From Paratinospora sagittata (lineage: Eukaryota; Streptophyta; Magnoliopsida; Ranunculales; Menispermaceae), in assembly GCA_035771175.1 (NCBI GenBank), contig CM069590.1:28534821-28598820 (forward strand): DNA of 64,000 nt, written 5' to 3'. The translations under genes were made by a program, and so were the position numbers. A model generated the notes under the pieces. The model searched no databases. It saw nothing but the letters and a program-made list of their open reading frames with translations, and was not told the origin of the DNA. Each line of letters opens with the position of its first letter. The stretch's first letter is position 1. Shown one piece after another: positions 36,967 through 50,661 of this stretch.

Positions 36967-37806
36967 ATCATTGTCGAATCCGAAAGCTATTGTTTGATGT
37001 GTTCCTCTTTGATGTGTTATCTTACCGAGACCACTTCATATACTTAGAGTTTTAAACAATGGATAGCCTCTGCAAATCTTAGCACACAAGGGATAAAATG
37101 AAGAACTAGCTGAACATCAAGACAGATTGCAATTTTGATTCAATTCGAAGCCTTTTTTTGCAAAGGCAAGAATCATTACTTTCTTCTCTTGAAAAACTCT
37201 TCGAAAAGCTCAATCTAACTTGCAAATATCGTGCGTGTTGAATTTTTGAAAATCAGAGAATGAGTGTTTTATAAAATTCGAAGTTGAAGGTTAAAGAGCA
37301 AGAGTACTAAAAAATGATTTGAATTCAAAACATTGTTCAATCTAAAGTTTTTTGCGCGTGCGAGACAATGGGAATCATCTAAGTGTTACTAGAGAATATT
37401 TCAATTAAGATAACCTGGCAAAACTGTGAAGGAATAGAAAAATCGAGCAAGCAGAAGTGCCCACATTTTTCTCGTTAGAAATATAAGATTTTAGTCTAAG
37501 ACGTGCCAATTGCTGGATAGCCTTATTTTTGAGAAATTAATATTTTGACACTAAAGAACCATTTCAATGACTCAAAACACTTTGATATAAGAAGAAACAC
37601 TTTTAAATAATTCAAAACTCATTAAAATTATGATTAAAACCTTTCGGAAAACATTTTTTTAAAAATGAAATACTATATCGAAAGTGATTTTGAAGACTTT
37701 GCAATTTTCAGAGTTTTAGTGCTAAGATTGATCGAGGGGTTACCTTACACACCAGAGATCAAACTAATGCATTAGACATGAGATATGTCTTCGTTCTTCG
37801 AGCTTG
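36967..37806 (+). repeat. Monomer 44: B head, A1 body and gaag tail (840 bp)
   Basis: Like unit 42, with one private change, catctaagtg. Followed by another mixed B/C head. Confidence 0.97.
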
Positions 37807-38671
37807 ATCATTGTCGAATCCGAAAGCTATTGTTTGATTTGTTCTTGATGCAAAACAGGTGATGTGTCCCTTTTTGATGTGTTATCTTACCGAGACAACT
37901 TCATATACTTAGAGTTTTAAACAATGGATAGCCTCTGCAAATCTTAGCACACAAGGGATAAAATGAAGAACTAGCTGAACATCAAGACAGATTGCAATTT
38001 TGATTCAATTCGAAGCATTTTTTTGCAAAGGCAAGAATCATTACTTTCTTCTCTTGAAAAACTCTACGAGAAGCTCAATCTAACTTGCAAATATCGTGCG
38101 TGTTGAATTTTTGAAAATCAGAGAATAAGTGTTTTATAAAATTTGAAGTTGAAGGTTAAAGAGCAAGAGTACTACAAAATGATTTGAATTCAAAACATTG
38201 TTCAATCTAAAGTTTTTTGGGCGTGCGAGACAATGGGAATCATCTAGGTGTTACTAGAGAATATTTCAATTAAGATAACCTGGCAAAACTGTGAAGGAAT
38301 AGAAAAATCGAGCAAGCAGAAGTGCCCACATTTTTCTCGTTAGAAATATAAGATTTTAGTCTAAGACGTGCCAATTGCTGGATAGCCTTATTTTTGAAAA
38401 ATTAATATTTTGACACTAAAGAACCATTTCATTGACTCAAAACACTTTGATATAAGAAAAAACACTTTTAAATAATTCAAAACTCTTTAAAATTATGATT
38501 AAAACCTTTCGAAAAACATTTTTGTAAAAATGAAATACTATATCGAAAGTGATTTTGAAGACTTTGCAGTTTTCAGAGTTTTAGTGCTAAGATTGATCGA
38601 GGGGTTACCTTACACACCAGAGATCAAACTAATGCATTAGACATGAGATATGTCTTCGTTCTTCGAGCTTG
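37807..38671 (+). repeat. Monomer 45: mixed B/C head, C body, gaaa tail (865 bp)
   Basis: Starts attgtcgaatcc, then ttgatttgttc and C markers tgtccctttttg, gagacaac, gcattttttt. Private change ctacgagaag. From the body on it matches unit 38. Confidence 0.96.
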
Positions 38672-39536
38672 ATCATTGTAGAATTCGAAAGCTATTGTTT
38701 GATGTGTTCTTGATGCAAAACAGGTGATGTGTTCCTCTTTGATGTGTTATCTTACCGAGACCACTTCATATACTTAGAGTTTTAAACAATGGGTAGCCTC
38801 TGCAAATCTTAGCACACAAGGGATAAAATGAAGAACTAGCTGAACATCAAGACAGATTGCAATTTTGATTCAATTCGAAGCCTTTTTTTGCAAAGGCAAG
38901 AATCATTACTTTCTTCTCTTGAAAAACTCTTCGAAAACCTCAATCTAACTTGCAAATATCCTGCGTGTTGTATTTTTGAAAATCAGAGAATAAGTGTTTT
39001 ATAAAATTTGAAGTTGAAGGTTAAAGAGCAAGAGTACTACAAAATGATTTGAATTCAAAACATTGTTCAATCTAAAGTTTTTTGGGCGTGCGAGACAATG
39101 GGAATCATCTTGGTGTTACTAGAGATTATTTCAATTAAGATAACCTGGCAAAACGATGAAGGAATAGAAAAATCGAGCAAGCAGAAGTGCCCACATTTTT
39201 CTCGTTAGAAATATCAGATTTTAGTATAAGACGTGCCAATTGCTTGATAGCCTTATTTTTGAAAAATTAATATTTTGACACTAAAGAACCATTTCATTGA
39301 CTCAAAACACTTTGATATAAGAATAAACACTTTTAAATAATTCAAAACTCTTTAAAATTATGATTAAAACCTTTCGGAAAACATTTTTGTAAAAATGAAA
39401 TACTATATCGAAAGTGATTTTGAAGACTTTGCAATTTTCAGAGTTTTAGTGCTAAGGTTGATCGAGGGGTTGCCTTACACACCAGAGATCAAACTAATGC
39501 ATTCGACATGAGATATGTCTTCGTTCTTCGAGCTTG
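38672..39536 (+). repeat. Monomer 46: A2, gaat tail (865 bp)
   Basis: Matches unit 39 (attgcttgat, gcattcgac), with private catcttggtg and tagtataag and the ordinary aatcgagc. Confidence 0.97.
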
Positions 39537-40401
39537 ATCATTGTAGAATTCGAAAGCTATTGTTTGATGTGTTCTTGATGCAAAACAGGTGATGTGTTCC
39601 TCTTTGATGTGTTATCTTACCGAGACCACTTCATATACTTAGAGTTTTAAACAATGGATAGCCTCTGCAAATCTTAGCACACAAGGGATAAAATGAAGAA
39701 CTAGCTGAACAACAAGACAGATTGCAATTTTGATTCAATTCGAAGCCTTTTTTTGCAAAGGTAAGAATCATTACTTTCTTCTCTTGAAAAACTCTTCGAA
39801 AAGCTCAATCTAACTTGCAAATATCGTGCGTGTTGTATTTTTGAAAATCAGAGAATGAGTGTTTTATTAAATTTGAAGTTGAAGGTTAAAGAGCAAGAGT
39901 ACTACATAATGATTTGAATTCAAAACATTGTTCAATCTAAAGTTTTTTGGGCGTGCGAGACAATGAGAATCATCTAGGTGTTACTAGAGAATATTTCAAT
40001 TAAGATAACCTGGCAAAATTGTGAAGGAATAGAAAAATCGAGCAAGCAGAAGTGCCCACATTTTTCTCGTTAGAAATATAAGATTTTAGTCTAAGACGTG
40101 CCAATTGCTGGATAGCCTTATTTTTGAGAAATTAATATTTTGACACTAAAGAACCATTTCAATGACTCAAAACACTTTGATATGAGAAGAAACACTTTTA
40201 AATAATTCAAAACTCATTAAAATTATGATTAAAACCTTTCGGAAAACATTTTTTTAAAAATGAAATACTATATCGAAAGTGATTTTGAAGACTTTGCAAT
40301 TTTCAGAGTTTTAGTGCTAAGATTGATCGAGGGGATACCTTACACACCAGAGATCAAACTAATGCATTAGACATGAGATATGTCTTCGTTCTTCGAGCTT
40401 G
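39537..40401 (+). repeat. Monomer 47: A3 body with gaag tail (865 bp)
   Basis: Has gaacaacaag, aaggtaag, tttattaaattt and acaatgagaatc. The tail is A1-like (gagaaatt, tatgagaagaaac) but ends with the A3 marker gggatacc. Confidence 0.96.
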
Positions 40402-41266
40402 ATCATTGTAGAATTCGAAAGCTATTGTTTGATGTGTTCTTGATGCAAAACAGGTGATGTGTTCCTCTTTGATGTGTTATCTTACCGAGACCACTTCATA
40501 TACTTAGAGTTTTAAACAATGGATAGCCTCTGCAAATCTTAGCACACAAGGGATAAAATGAAGAACTAGCTGAACATCAAGACAGATTGCAATTTTGATT
40601 CAATTCGAAGCTTTTTTTTGCAAAGGCAAGAATCATTACTTTCTTCTCTTGAAAAACTCTTCGAAAAGCTCAATCTAACTTGCAAATATCGTGCGTGTTG
40701 AATTTTTGAAAATCAGAGAATGAGTGTTTTATAAAATTCGAAGTTGAAGGTTAAAGTGCAAGAGTACTAAAAAATGATTTGAATTCAAAACATTGTTCAA
40801 TCTAAAGTTTTTTGCGCGTGCGAGACAATGGGAATCATCTAGGTGTTACTAGAGAATATTTCAATTAAGATAACCTGGCAAAACTGTGAAGGAATAGAAA
40901 AATCGAGCAAGCAGAAGTGCCCACATTTTTCTCGTTAGAAATATAAGATTTTAGTCTAAGACGTGCCAATTGCTGGATAGCCTTATTTTTGAGAAATTAA
41001 TATTTTGACACTAAAGAACCATTTCAATGACTCAAAACACTTTGATATAAGAAGAAACACTTTTAAATAATTCAAAACTCATTAAAATTATGATTAAAAC
41101 CTTTCGGAAAACATTTTTTTAAAAATGAAATACTATATCGAAAGTGATTTTGAAGACTTTGCAATTTTCAGAGTTTTAGTGCTAAGATTGATCGAGGGGT
41201 TACCTTACACACCAGAGATCAAACTAATGCATTAGACATGAGATATGTCTTCGTTCTTCGAGCTTG
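40402..41266 (+). repeat. Monomer 48: A1, gaag tail (865 bp)
   Basis: Has gctttttttt, aaattcgaag, aaagtgcaag and gcgcg. The aaagtgcaag marker ties it to unit 32. Confidence 0.97.
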
Positions 41267-42107
41267 ATCATTGTCGAATCCGAAAGCTATTGTTTGATGT
41301 GTTCCTCTTTGATGTGTTATCTTACCGAGACCACTTCATATACTTAGAGTTTTAAACAATGGATAGCCTCTGCAAATCTTAGCACACAAGGGATAAAATG
41401 AAGAACTAGCTGAACATCAAGACAGATTGCAATTTTGATTCAATTCGAAGCCTTTTTTTGCAAAGGCAAGAATCATTACTTTCTTCTCTTGAAAAACTCT
41501 TCGAAAAGCTCAATCTAACTTGCAAATATCGTGCGTGTTGAATTTTTGAAAATCAGAGAATGAGTGTTTTATAAAATTTGAAGTTGAAGGTTAAAGAGCA
41601 AGAGTACTAAAAAATGATTTGAATTCAAAACATTGTTCAATCTAAAGTTTTTTGGGGGTGCGAGACAATGGGAATCATCTAGGTGTTACTAGAGAATATT
41701 TCAATTAAGATAACCTGGCAAAACTGTGAAGGAATAGAAAAATCGAGCAAGCAGAAGTGCCCACATTTTTCTCGTTAGAAATATAAGATTTTAGTCTAAG
41801 ACGTGCAAATTGCTGGATAGCCTTATTTTTGAAAAATTAATATTTTGACACTAAAGAACCATTTCATTGACTCAAAACACTTTGATATAAGATTAAACAC
41901 TTTTAAATAATTGAAAACTCATTAAAATTATGATTAAAAGCTTTCAGAAAATAATTTTTTTCAAAATGAAATACTATATCGAAAGTGATTTTGAAGACTT
42001 TGCAATTTTTAGAGTTTTAGTGCTGAGATTATTCGAGGGGTTACCCTACACACCAGAGATCAAACTAATGCATTAGACATGAGATATGTCTTCGTTCTTC
42101 GAGCTTG
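41267..42107 (+). repeat. Monomer 49: B head, L tail (841 bp)
   Basis: Standard B-L unit with gggggtg, gtgcaaatt and gattattcg, and no private marker that I noticed. Confidence 0.97.
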
Positions 42108-42973
42108 ATCTTAGTAGAATTCGAAAGCTATTGTTTGATGTGTTCTTGATGCAAAACAGGTGATGTGTCCCTTTTTGATGTGTTATCTTACCGAGACAAC
42201 TTCATATACTTAGAGTTTTAAACAATGGATAGCCTCTGCAAATCTTAGCACACAAGGGATAAAATGAAGAACTAGCTGAACATCAAGACAGATTGCAATT
42301 TTGATTCAATTCGAAGCATTTTTTTGCAAAGGCAAGAATCATTACTTTCTTCTCTTGAAAAACTCTACGAAAAGCTCAATCTAACTTGCAAATATCGTGC
42401 GTGTTGAATTTTTGAAAATCAGAGAATAAGTGTTTTATAAAATTTGAAGTTGAAGGTTAAAGAGCAAGAGTACTACAAAATGATTTGAATTCAAAACATT
42501 GTTCAATCTAAAGTTTTTTTGGGCGTGCGAGACAATGGGAATCATCTAGGTGTTACTAGAGAATATTTCAATTAAGATAACCTGGCAAAACTGTGAAGGA
42601 ATAGAAAAATCGAGCAAGCAGAAGTGCCCACATTTTTCTCGTTAGAAATATAAGATTTTAGTCTAAGACGTGCCAATTGCTGGATAGCCTTATTTTTGAA
42701 AAATTAATATTTTGACACTAAAGAACCATTTCATTGACTCAAAACACTTTGATATAAGAAGAAACACTTTTAAATAATTCAAAACTCATTAAAATTATGA
42801 TTAAAACCTTTCGGAAAACATTTTTGTAAAAATGAAATACTATATCGAAAGTGATTTTGAAGACTTTGCAGTTTTCAGAGTTTTAGTGCTAAGATTGATC
42901 GAGGGGTTACCTTACACACCAGAGATCAAACTAATGCATTAGACATGAGATATGTCTTCGTTCTTCGAGCTTG
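42108..42973 (+). repeat. Monomer 50: C head, gaag tail (866 bp)
   Basis: Head reads atcttagtag. It has an extra T in gtttttttggg, as in units 20 and 28. It ends with agaagaaac and tgcagttttc, the only standard C head with a gaag tail. Confidence 0.97.
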
Positions 42974-43838
42974 ATCATTGTAGAATTCGAAAGCTATTGT
43001 TTGATGTGTTCTTGATGCAAAACAGGTGATGTGTTCCTCTTTGATGTGTTATCTTACCGAGACCACTTCATATACTTAGAGTTTTAAACAATGGGTAGCC
43101 TCTGCAAATCTTAGCACACAAGGGATAAAATGAAGAACTAGCTGAACATCAAGACAGATTGCAATTTTGATTCAATTCGAAGCCTTTTTTTGCAAAGGCA
43201 AGAATCATTACTTTCTTCTCTTGAAAAACTCTTCGAAAACCTCAATCTAACTTGCTAATATCCTGCGTGTTGTATTTTTGAAAATCAGAGAATAAGTGTT
43301 TTATAAAATTTGAAGTTGAAGGTTAAAGAGCAAGAGTACTACAAAATGATTTGAATTCAAAACATTGTTCAATCTAAAATTTTTGGGGCGTGCGAGACAA
43401 TGGGAATCATCTAGGTGTTACTAGAGAATATTTCAATTAAGATAACCTGGCAAAACGGTGAAGGAATAGAAAAATCGAGCAAGCAGAAGTGCCCACATTT
43501 TTCTCGTTAGAAATATAAGATTTTAGTCTAAGACGTGCCAATTGCTGGATAGCCTTATTTTTGAGAAATTAATATTTTGACACTAAAGAACCATTTCAAT
43601 GACTCAAAACACTTTGATATAAGAAGAAACACTTTTAAATAATTCAAAACTCATTAAAATTATGATTAAAACCTTTCGGAAAACATTTTTGTAAAAATGA
43701 AATACTATATCGAAAGTGATTTTGAAGACTTTGCACTTTTCAGAGTTTTAGTGCTAAGATTGATCGAGGGGTTACCTTACACACCAGAGATCAAACTAAT
43801 GCATTAGACATGAGATATGTCTTCGTTCTTCGAGCTTG
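42974..43838 (+). repeat. Monomer 51: A2/A1 fusion, gaag tail (865 bp)
   Basis: Has cttgctaatatcc and aaatttttgggg, but aaatcgagc, atataagatt and gagaaatt, so its switch to A1 lies earlier than in unit 21. Private change tgcacttttc. Confidence 0.96.
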
Positions 43839-44678
43839 ATCATTGTCGAATCCGAAAGCTATTGTTTGATGTGTTCCTCTTTGATGTGTTATCTTACCGA
43901 GACCACTTCATATACTTAGAGTTTTAAACAATGGATAGCCTCTGCAAATCTTAGCACACAAGGGATAAAATGAAGAACTAGCTGAACATCAAGACACATT
44001 GCAATTTTGATTCAATTCGAAGCCTTTTTTTGCAAAGGCAAGAATCATTACTTTCTTCTCTTGAAAAACTCTTCGAAAAGCTCAATCTAACTTGCAAATA
44101 TCGTGCGTGTTGAATTTTTGAAAATCAGAGAATGAGTGTTTTATAAAATTTGAAGTTGAAGGTTAAAGAGCAAGAGTACTAAAAAATGATTTGAATTCAA
44201 AACATTGTTCAATCTAAAGTTTTTTGGGGGTGCGAGACAATGGGAATCATCTAGGTGTTACTAGAGAATATTTCAATTAAGATAACCTGGCAAAACGGTG
44301 AAGGAATAGAAAAATCGAGCAAGCAGAAGTGCCCACATTTTTCTCGTTAGAAATATCAGATTTTTGTCTAAGACGTGCCAATTGCTGGATAGCCTTATTT
44401 TTGAAAAATTAATATTTTGACACTAAAGAACCATTTCAATGACTCAAAACACTTTGATATAAGAAGAAACACTTTTAAATAATTCAAAACTCATTAAAAT
44501 TATGATTAAAACCTTTCGGAAAACATTTTTGTAAAAATGAAATACTATATCGAAAGTGATTTTGAAGACTTTGCAATTTTCAGAGTTTTAGTGCTAAGAT
44601 TGATCGAGGGGTTACCTTACACACCAGAGATCAAACTAATGCATTAGACATGAGATATGTCTTCGTTCTTCGAGCTTG
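43839..44678 (+). repeat. Monomer 52: B head, fusion tail gaag (840 bp)
   Basis: B head and gggggtg body, then aaaacggtg, atcagatttttg and agaagaaac from the A2/A1 type. Private change gacacattgc. Confidence 0.96.
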
Positions 44679-45519
44679 ATCATTGTCGAATCCGAAAGCT
44701 ATTGTTTGATGTGTTCCTCTTTGATGTGTTATCTTACCGAGACCACTTCATATACTTAGAGTTTTAAACAATGGATAGCCTCTGCAAATCTTAGCACACA
44801 AGGGATAAAATGAAGAACTAGCTGAACATCAAGACAGATTGCAATTTTGATTCAATTCGAAGCCTTTTTTTGCAAAGGCAAGAATCATTACTTTCTTCTC
44901 TTGAAAAACTCTTCGAAAAGCTCAATCTAACTTGCAAATATCGTGCGTGTTGAATTTTTGAAAATCAGAGAATGAGTGTTTTATAAAATTTGAAGTTGAA
45001 GGTTAAAGAGCAAGAGTACTAAAAAATGATTTGAATTCAAAACATTGTTCAATCTAAAGTTTTTTGGGGGTACGAGACAATGGGAATCATCTAGGTGTTA
45101 CTAGAGAATATTTCAATTAAGATAACCTGGCAAAACTGTGAAGGAATAGAAAAATCGTGCAAGCAGAAGTGCCCACATTTTTCTCGTTAGAAATATAAGA
45201 TTTTAGTCTAAGACGTGCAAATTGCTGGATAGCCTTATTTTTGAAAAATTAATATTTTGACACTAAAGAACCATTTCATTGACTCAAAACACTTTGATAT
45301 AAGATTAAACAATTTTAAATAATTGAAAACTCATTAAAATTATGATTAAAAGCTTTCAGAAAATAATTTTTTTCAAAATGAAATACTATATCGAAAGTGA
45401 TTTTGAAGACTTTGCAATTTTTAGAGTTTTAGTGCTGAGATTATTCGAGGGGTTACCCTACACACCAGAGATCAAACTAATGCATTAGACATGAGATATG
45501 TCTTCGTTCTTCGAGCTTG
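44679..45519 (+). repeat. Monomer 53: B head, L tail (841 bp)
   Basis: Two B units in a row (52, 53). Private changes: gggggtacgag, aaatcgtgc and attaaacaatttt. Confidence 0.97.
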
Positions 45520-46384
45520 ATCATTGTAGAATTCGAAAGCTATTGTTTGATGTGTTCTTGATGCAAAACAGGTGATGTGTTCCTCTTTGATGTGTTATCT
45601 TACCGAGACCACTTCATATACTTAGAGTTTTAAACAATGGATAGCCTCTGCAAATCTTAGCACACAAGGGATAAAATGAAGAACTAGCTGAACATCAAGA
45701 CAGATTGCAATTTTGATTCAATTCGAAGCTTTTTTTTGCAAAGGCAAGAATCATTACTTTCTTCTCTTGAAAAACTCTTCGAAAAGCTCAATCTAACTTG
45801 CAAATATCGTGCGTGTTGAATTTTTGAAAATCAGAGAATGAGTGTTTTATAAAATTTGAAGTTGAAGGTTAAAGAGCAAGAGTACTAAAAAATGATTTGA
45901 ATTCAAGACATTGTTCAATCTAAAGTTTTTTGCGCGTGCGAGACAATGGGAATCATCTAGGTGTTACTAGAGAATATTTCAATTAAGATAACCTGGCAAA
46001 ACTGTGAAGGAATAGAAAAAACGAGCAAGCAGAAGTGCCCACATTTTTCTCGTTAGAAATATAAGATTTTAGTCTAAGACGTGCCAATTGCTGGATAGCC
46101 TTATTTTTGAGAAATTAATATTTTGACACTAAAGAACCATTTCAATGACTCAAAACACTTTGATATAAGAAGAAACACTTTTAAATAATTCAAAACTCAT
46201 TAAAATTATGATTAAAACCTTTCGGAAAACATTTTTGTAAAAATGAAATACTATATCGAAAGTGATTTTGAAGACTTTGCAGTTTTCAGAGTTTTAGTGC
46301 TAAGATTGATCGAGGGGTTACCTTACACACCAGAGATCAAACTAATGCATTAGACATGAGATATGTCTTCGTTCTTCGAGCTTG
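45520..46384 (+). repeat. Monomer 54: A1, gaag tail (865 bp)
   Basis: Has aattcaagac, aaaaaacgagc and tgcagttttc, shared with units 57 and 59, but keeps tcgttagaaat. Confidence 0.97.
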
Positions 46385-47249
46385 ATCATTGTAGAATTCG
46401 AAAGCTATTGTTTGATGTGTTCTTGATGCAAAACAGGTGATGTGTTCCTCTTTGATGTGTTATCTTACCGAGACCACTTCATATACTTAGAGTTTTAAAC
46501 AATGGGTAGCCTCTGCAAATCTTAGCACACAAGGGATAAAATGAAGAACTAGCTGAACATCAAGACAGATTGCAATTTTGATTCAATTCGAAGCCTTTTT
46601 TTGCAAAGGCAAGAATCATTACTTTCTTCTCTTGAAAAACTCTTCGAAAACCTCAATCTAACTTGCTAATATCCTGCGTGTTGTATTTTTGAAAATCAGA
46701 GAATAAGTGTTTTATAAAATTTGAAGTTGAAGGTTAAAGAGCAAGAGTACTACAAAATGATTTGAATTCAAAACATTGTTCAATCTAAAATTTTTGGGGC
46801 GTGCGAGACAATGGGAATCATCTAGGTGTTACTAGAGAATATTTCAATTAAGATAACCTGGCAAAACGGTGAAGGAATAGAAAAATCGAGCAAGCAGAAG
46901 TGCCCACATTTTTCTCGTTAGAAATATCAGATTTTTGTCTAAGACGTGCCAATTGCTGGATAGCCTTATTTTTGAAAAATTAATATTTTGACACTAAAGA
47001 ACCATTTCAATGACTCAAAACACTTTGATATAAGAAGAAACACTTTTAAATAATTCAAAACTCATTAAAATTATGATTAAAACCTTTCGGAAAACATTTT
47101 TGTAAAAATGAAATACTATATCGAAAGTGATTTTGAAGACTTTGCAATTTTCAGAGTTTTAGTGCTAAGATTGATCGAGGGGTTACCTTACACACCAGAG
47201 ATCAAACTAATGCATTAGACATGAGATATGTCTTCGTTCTTCGAGCTTG
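46385..47249 (+). repeat. Monomer 55: A2/A1 fusion, gaag tail (865 bp)
   Basis: Has cttgctaatatcc, aaatttttgggg and atcagatttttg with aaatcgagc. Last of the five units with this set of fusion markers. Confidence 0.97.
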
Positions 47250-48090
47250 ATCATTGTCGAATCCGAAAGCTATTGTTTGATGTGTTCCTCTTTGATGTGT
47301 TATCTTACCGAGACCACTTCATATACTTAGAGTTTTAAACAATGGATAGCCTCTGCAAATCTTAGCACACAAGGGATAAAATGAAGAACTAGCTGAACAT
47401 CAAGACAGATTGCAATTTTGATTCAATTCGAAGCCTTTTTTTGCAAAGGCAAGAATCATTACTTTCTTCTCTTGAAAAACTCTTCGAAAAGCTCAATCTA
47501 ACTTGCAAATATCGTGCGTGTTGAATTTTTGAAAATCAGAGAATGAGTGTTTTATAAAATTTGAAGTTGAAGTTTAAAGAGCAAGAGTACTAAAAAATGA
47601 TTTGAATTCAAAACATTGTTCAATCTAAAGTTTTTTGGGGGTGCGAGACAATGGGAATCATCTAGGTGTTACTAGAGAATATTTCAATTAAGATAACCTG
47701 GCAAAACTGTGAAGGAATAGAAAAATCGAGCAAGCAGAAGTGCCCACATTTTTCTCGTTAGAAATATAAGATTTTAGTCTAAGACGTGCAAATTGCTGGA
47801 TAGCCTTATTTTTGAAAAATTAATATTTTGACACTAAAGAACCATTTCATTGACTCAAAACACTTTGATATAAGATTAAACACTTTTAAATAATTGAAAA
47901 CTCATTAAAATTATGATTAAAAGCTTTCAGAAAATAATTTTTTTCAAAATGAAATACTATATCGAAAGTGATTTTGAAGACTTTGCAATTTTTAGAGTTT
48001 TAGTGCTGAGATTATTCGAGGGGTTACCCTACACACCAGAGATCAAACTAATGCATTAGACATGAGATATGTCTTCGTTCTTCGAGCTTG
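47250..48090 (+). repeat. Monomer 56: B head, L tail (841 bp)
   Basis: Standard B-L unit with one private change, gaagtttaaag. Followed by A, not C. Confidence 0.97.
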
Positions 48091-48955
48091 ATCATTGTAG
48101 AATTCGAAAGCTATTGTTTGATGTGTTCTTGATGCAAAACAGGTGATGTGTTCCTCTTTGATGTGTTATCTTACCGAGACCACTTCATATACTTAGAGTT
48201 TTAAACAATGGATAGCCTCTGCAAATCTTAGCACACAAGGGATAAAATGAAGAACTAGCTGAACATCAAGACAGATTGCAATTTTGATTCAATTCGAAGC
48301 TTTTTTTTGCAAAGGCAAGAATCATTACTTTCTTCTCTTGAAAAACTCTTCGAAAAGCTCAATCTAACTTGCAAATATCGTGCGTGTTGAATTTTTGAAA
48401 ATCAGAGAATGAGTGTTTTATAAAATTTGAAGTTGAAGGTTAAAGAGCAAGAGTACTAAAAAATGATTTGAATTCAAGACATTGTTCAATCTAAAGTTTT
48501 TTGCGCGTGCGAGACAATGGGAATCATCTAGGTGTTACTAGAGAATATTTCAATTAAGATAACCTGGCAAAACTGTGAAGGAATAGAAAAAACGAGCAAG
48601 CAGAAGTGCCCACATTTTTCTCGTCAGAAATATAAGATTTTAGTCTAAGACGTGCCAATTGCTGGATAGCCTTATTTTTGAGAAATTAATATTTTGACAC
48701 TAAAGAACCATTTCAATGACTCAAAACACTTTGATATAAGAAGAAACACTTTTAAATAATTCAAAACTCATTAAAATTATGATTAAAACCTTTCGGAAAA
48801 CATTTTTGTAAAAATGAAATACTATATCGAAAGTGATTTTGAAGACTTTGCAGTTTTCAGAGTTTTAGTGCTAAGATTGATCGAGGGGTTACCTTACACA
48901 CCAGAGATCAAACTAATGCATTAGACATGAGATATGTCTTCGTTCTTCGAGCTTG
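48091..48955 (+). repeat. Monomer 57: A1, gaag tail (865 bp)
   Basis: Has aattcaagac, aaaaaacgagc, tcgtcagaaat and tgcagttttc. First half of the duplicated dimer; related to unit 54. Confidence 0.97.
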
Positions 48956-49796
48956 ATCATTGTCGAATCCGAAAGCTATTGTTTGATGTGTTCCTCTTTG
49001 ATGTGTTATCTTACCGAGACCACTTCATATACTTAGAGTTTTAAACAATGGACAGCCTCTGCAAATCTTAGCACACAAGGGATAAAATGAAGAACTAGCT
49101 GAACATCAAGACAGATTGCAATTTTGATTCAATTCGAAGCCTTTTTTTGCAAAGGCAAGAATCATTACTTTCTTCTCTTGAAAAACTCTTCGAAAAGCTC
49201 AATCTAACTTGCAAATATCGTGCGTGTTGAATTTTTGAAAATCAGAGAATGAGTGTTTTATAAAATTTGAAGTTGAAGGTTAAAGAGCAAGAGTACTAAA
49301 AAATGATTTGAATTCAAAACATTGTTCAATCTAAAGTTTTTTGGGGGTGCGAGACAATGGGAATCATCTAGGTGTTACTAGAGAATATTTCAATTAAGAT
49401 AACCTGGCAAAACTGTGAAGGAATAGAAAAATCGAGCAAGCAGAAGTGCCCACATTTTTCTCGTTAGAAATATAAGATTTTAGTCTAAGACGTGCAAATT
49501 GCTGGATAGCCTTATTTTTGAAAAATTAATATTTTGACACTAAAGAACCATTTCATTGACTCAAAACACTTTGATATAAGATTAAACACTTTTAAATAAT
49601 TGAAAACTCATTAAAATTATGATTAAAAGCTTTCAGAAAATAATTTTTTTCAAAATGAAATACTATATCGAAAGTGATTTTGAAGACTTTGCAATTTTTA
49701 GAGTTTTAGTGCTGAGATTATTCGAGGGGTTACCCTACACACCAGAGATCAAACTAATGCATTAGACATGAGATATGTCTTCGTTCTTCGAGCTTG
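48956..49796 (+). repeat. Monomer 58: B head, L tail (841 bp)
   Basis: B-L unit with atggacagcc, shared only with unit 60. Second half of the duplicated dimer. Confidence 0.97.
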
Positions 49797-50661
49797 ATCA
49801 TTGTAGAATTCGAAAGCTATTGTTTGATGTGTTCTTGATGCAAAACAGGTGATGTGTTCCTCTTTGATGTGTTATCTTACCGAGACCACTTCATATACTT
49901 AGAGTTTTAAACAATGGATAGCCTCTGCAAATCTTAGCACACAAGGGATAAAATGAAGAACTAGCTGAACATCAAGACAGATTGCAATTTTGATTCAATT
50001 CGAAGCTTTTTTTTGCAAAGGCAAGAATCATTACTTTCTTCTCTTGAAAAACTCTTCGAAAAGCTCAATCTAACTTGCAAATATCGTGCGTGTTGAATTT
50101 TTGAAAATCAGAGAATGAGTGTTTTATAAAATTTGAAGTTGAAGGTTAAAGAGCAAGAGTACTAAAAAATGATTTGAATTCAAGACATTGTTCAATCTAA
50201 AGTTTTTTGCGCGTGCGAGACAATGGGAATCATCTAGGTGTTACTAGAGAATATTTCAATTAAGATAACCTGGCAAAACTGTGAAGGAATAGAAAAAACG
50301 AGCAAGCAGAAGTGCCCACATTTTTCTCGTCAGAAATATAAGATTTTAGTCTAAGACGTGCCAATTGCTGGATAGCCTTATTTTTGAGAAATTAATATTT
50401 TGACACTAAAGAACCATTTCAATGACTCAAAACACTTTGATATAAGAAGAAACACTTTTAAATAATTCAAAACTCATTAAAATTATGATTAAAACCTTTC
50501 GGAAAACATTTTTGTAAAAATGAAATACTATATCGAAAGTGATTTTGAAGACTTTGCAGTTTTCAGAGTTTTAGTGCTAAGATTGATCGAGGGGTTACCT
50601 TACACACCAGAGATCAAACTAATGCATTAGACATGAGATATGTCTTCGTTCTTCGAGCTTG
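49797..50661 (+). repeat. Monomer 59: A1, gaag tail (865 bp), copy of unit 57
   Basis: Carries all unit 57 private markers at an exact 1706 bp offset. No difference was seen by eye. Confidence 0.97.

Larger units (their letters stand above)
34397..40401 (+). repeat. Pentamer expanded to seven monomers (units 41-47)
   Basis: Order is A1, B/A1, then a second A1-like and B/A1 pair, then C, A2, A3. Units 43-44 repeat 41-42 at 1705 bp, sharing gcacgtg and atattccaatt. The monomers at the two new junctions (43 and 45) have mixed B/C heads. Units 45-47 match 38-40 at 6005 bp. The simplest reading is a pentamer that gained a dimer by unequal exchange. Confidence 0.8.
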
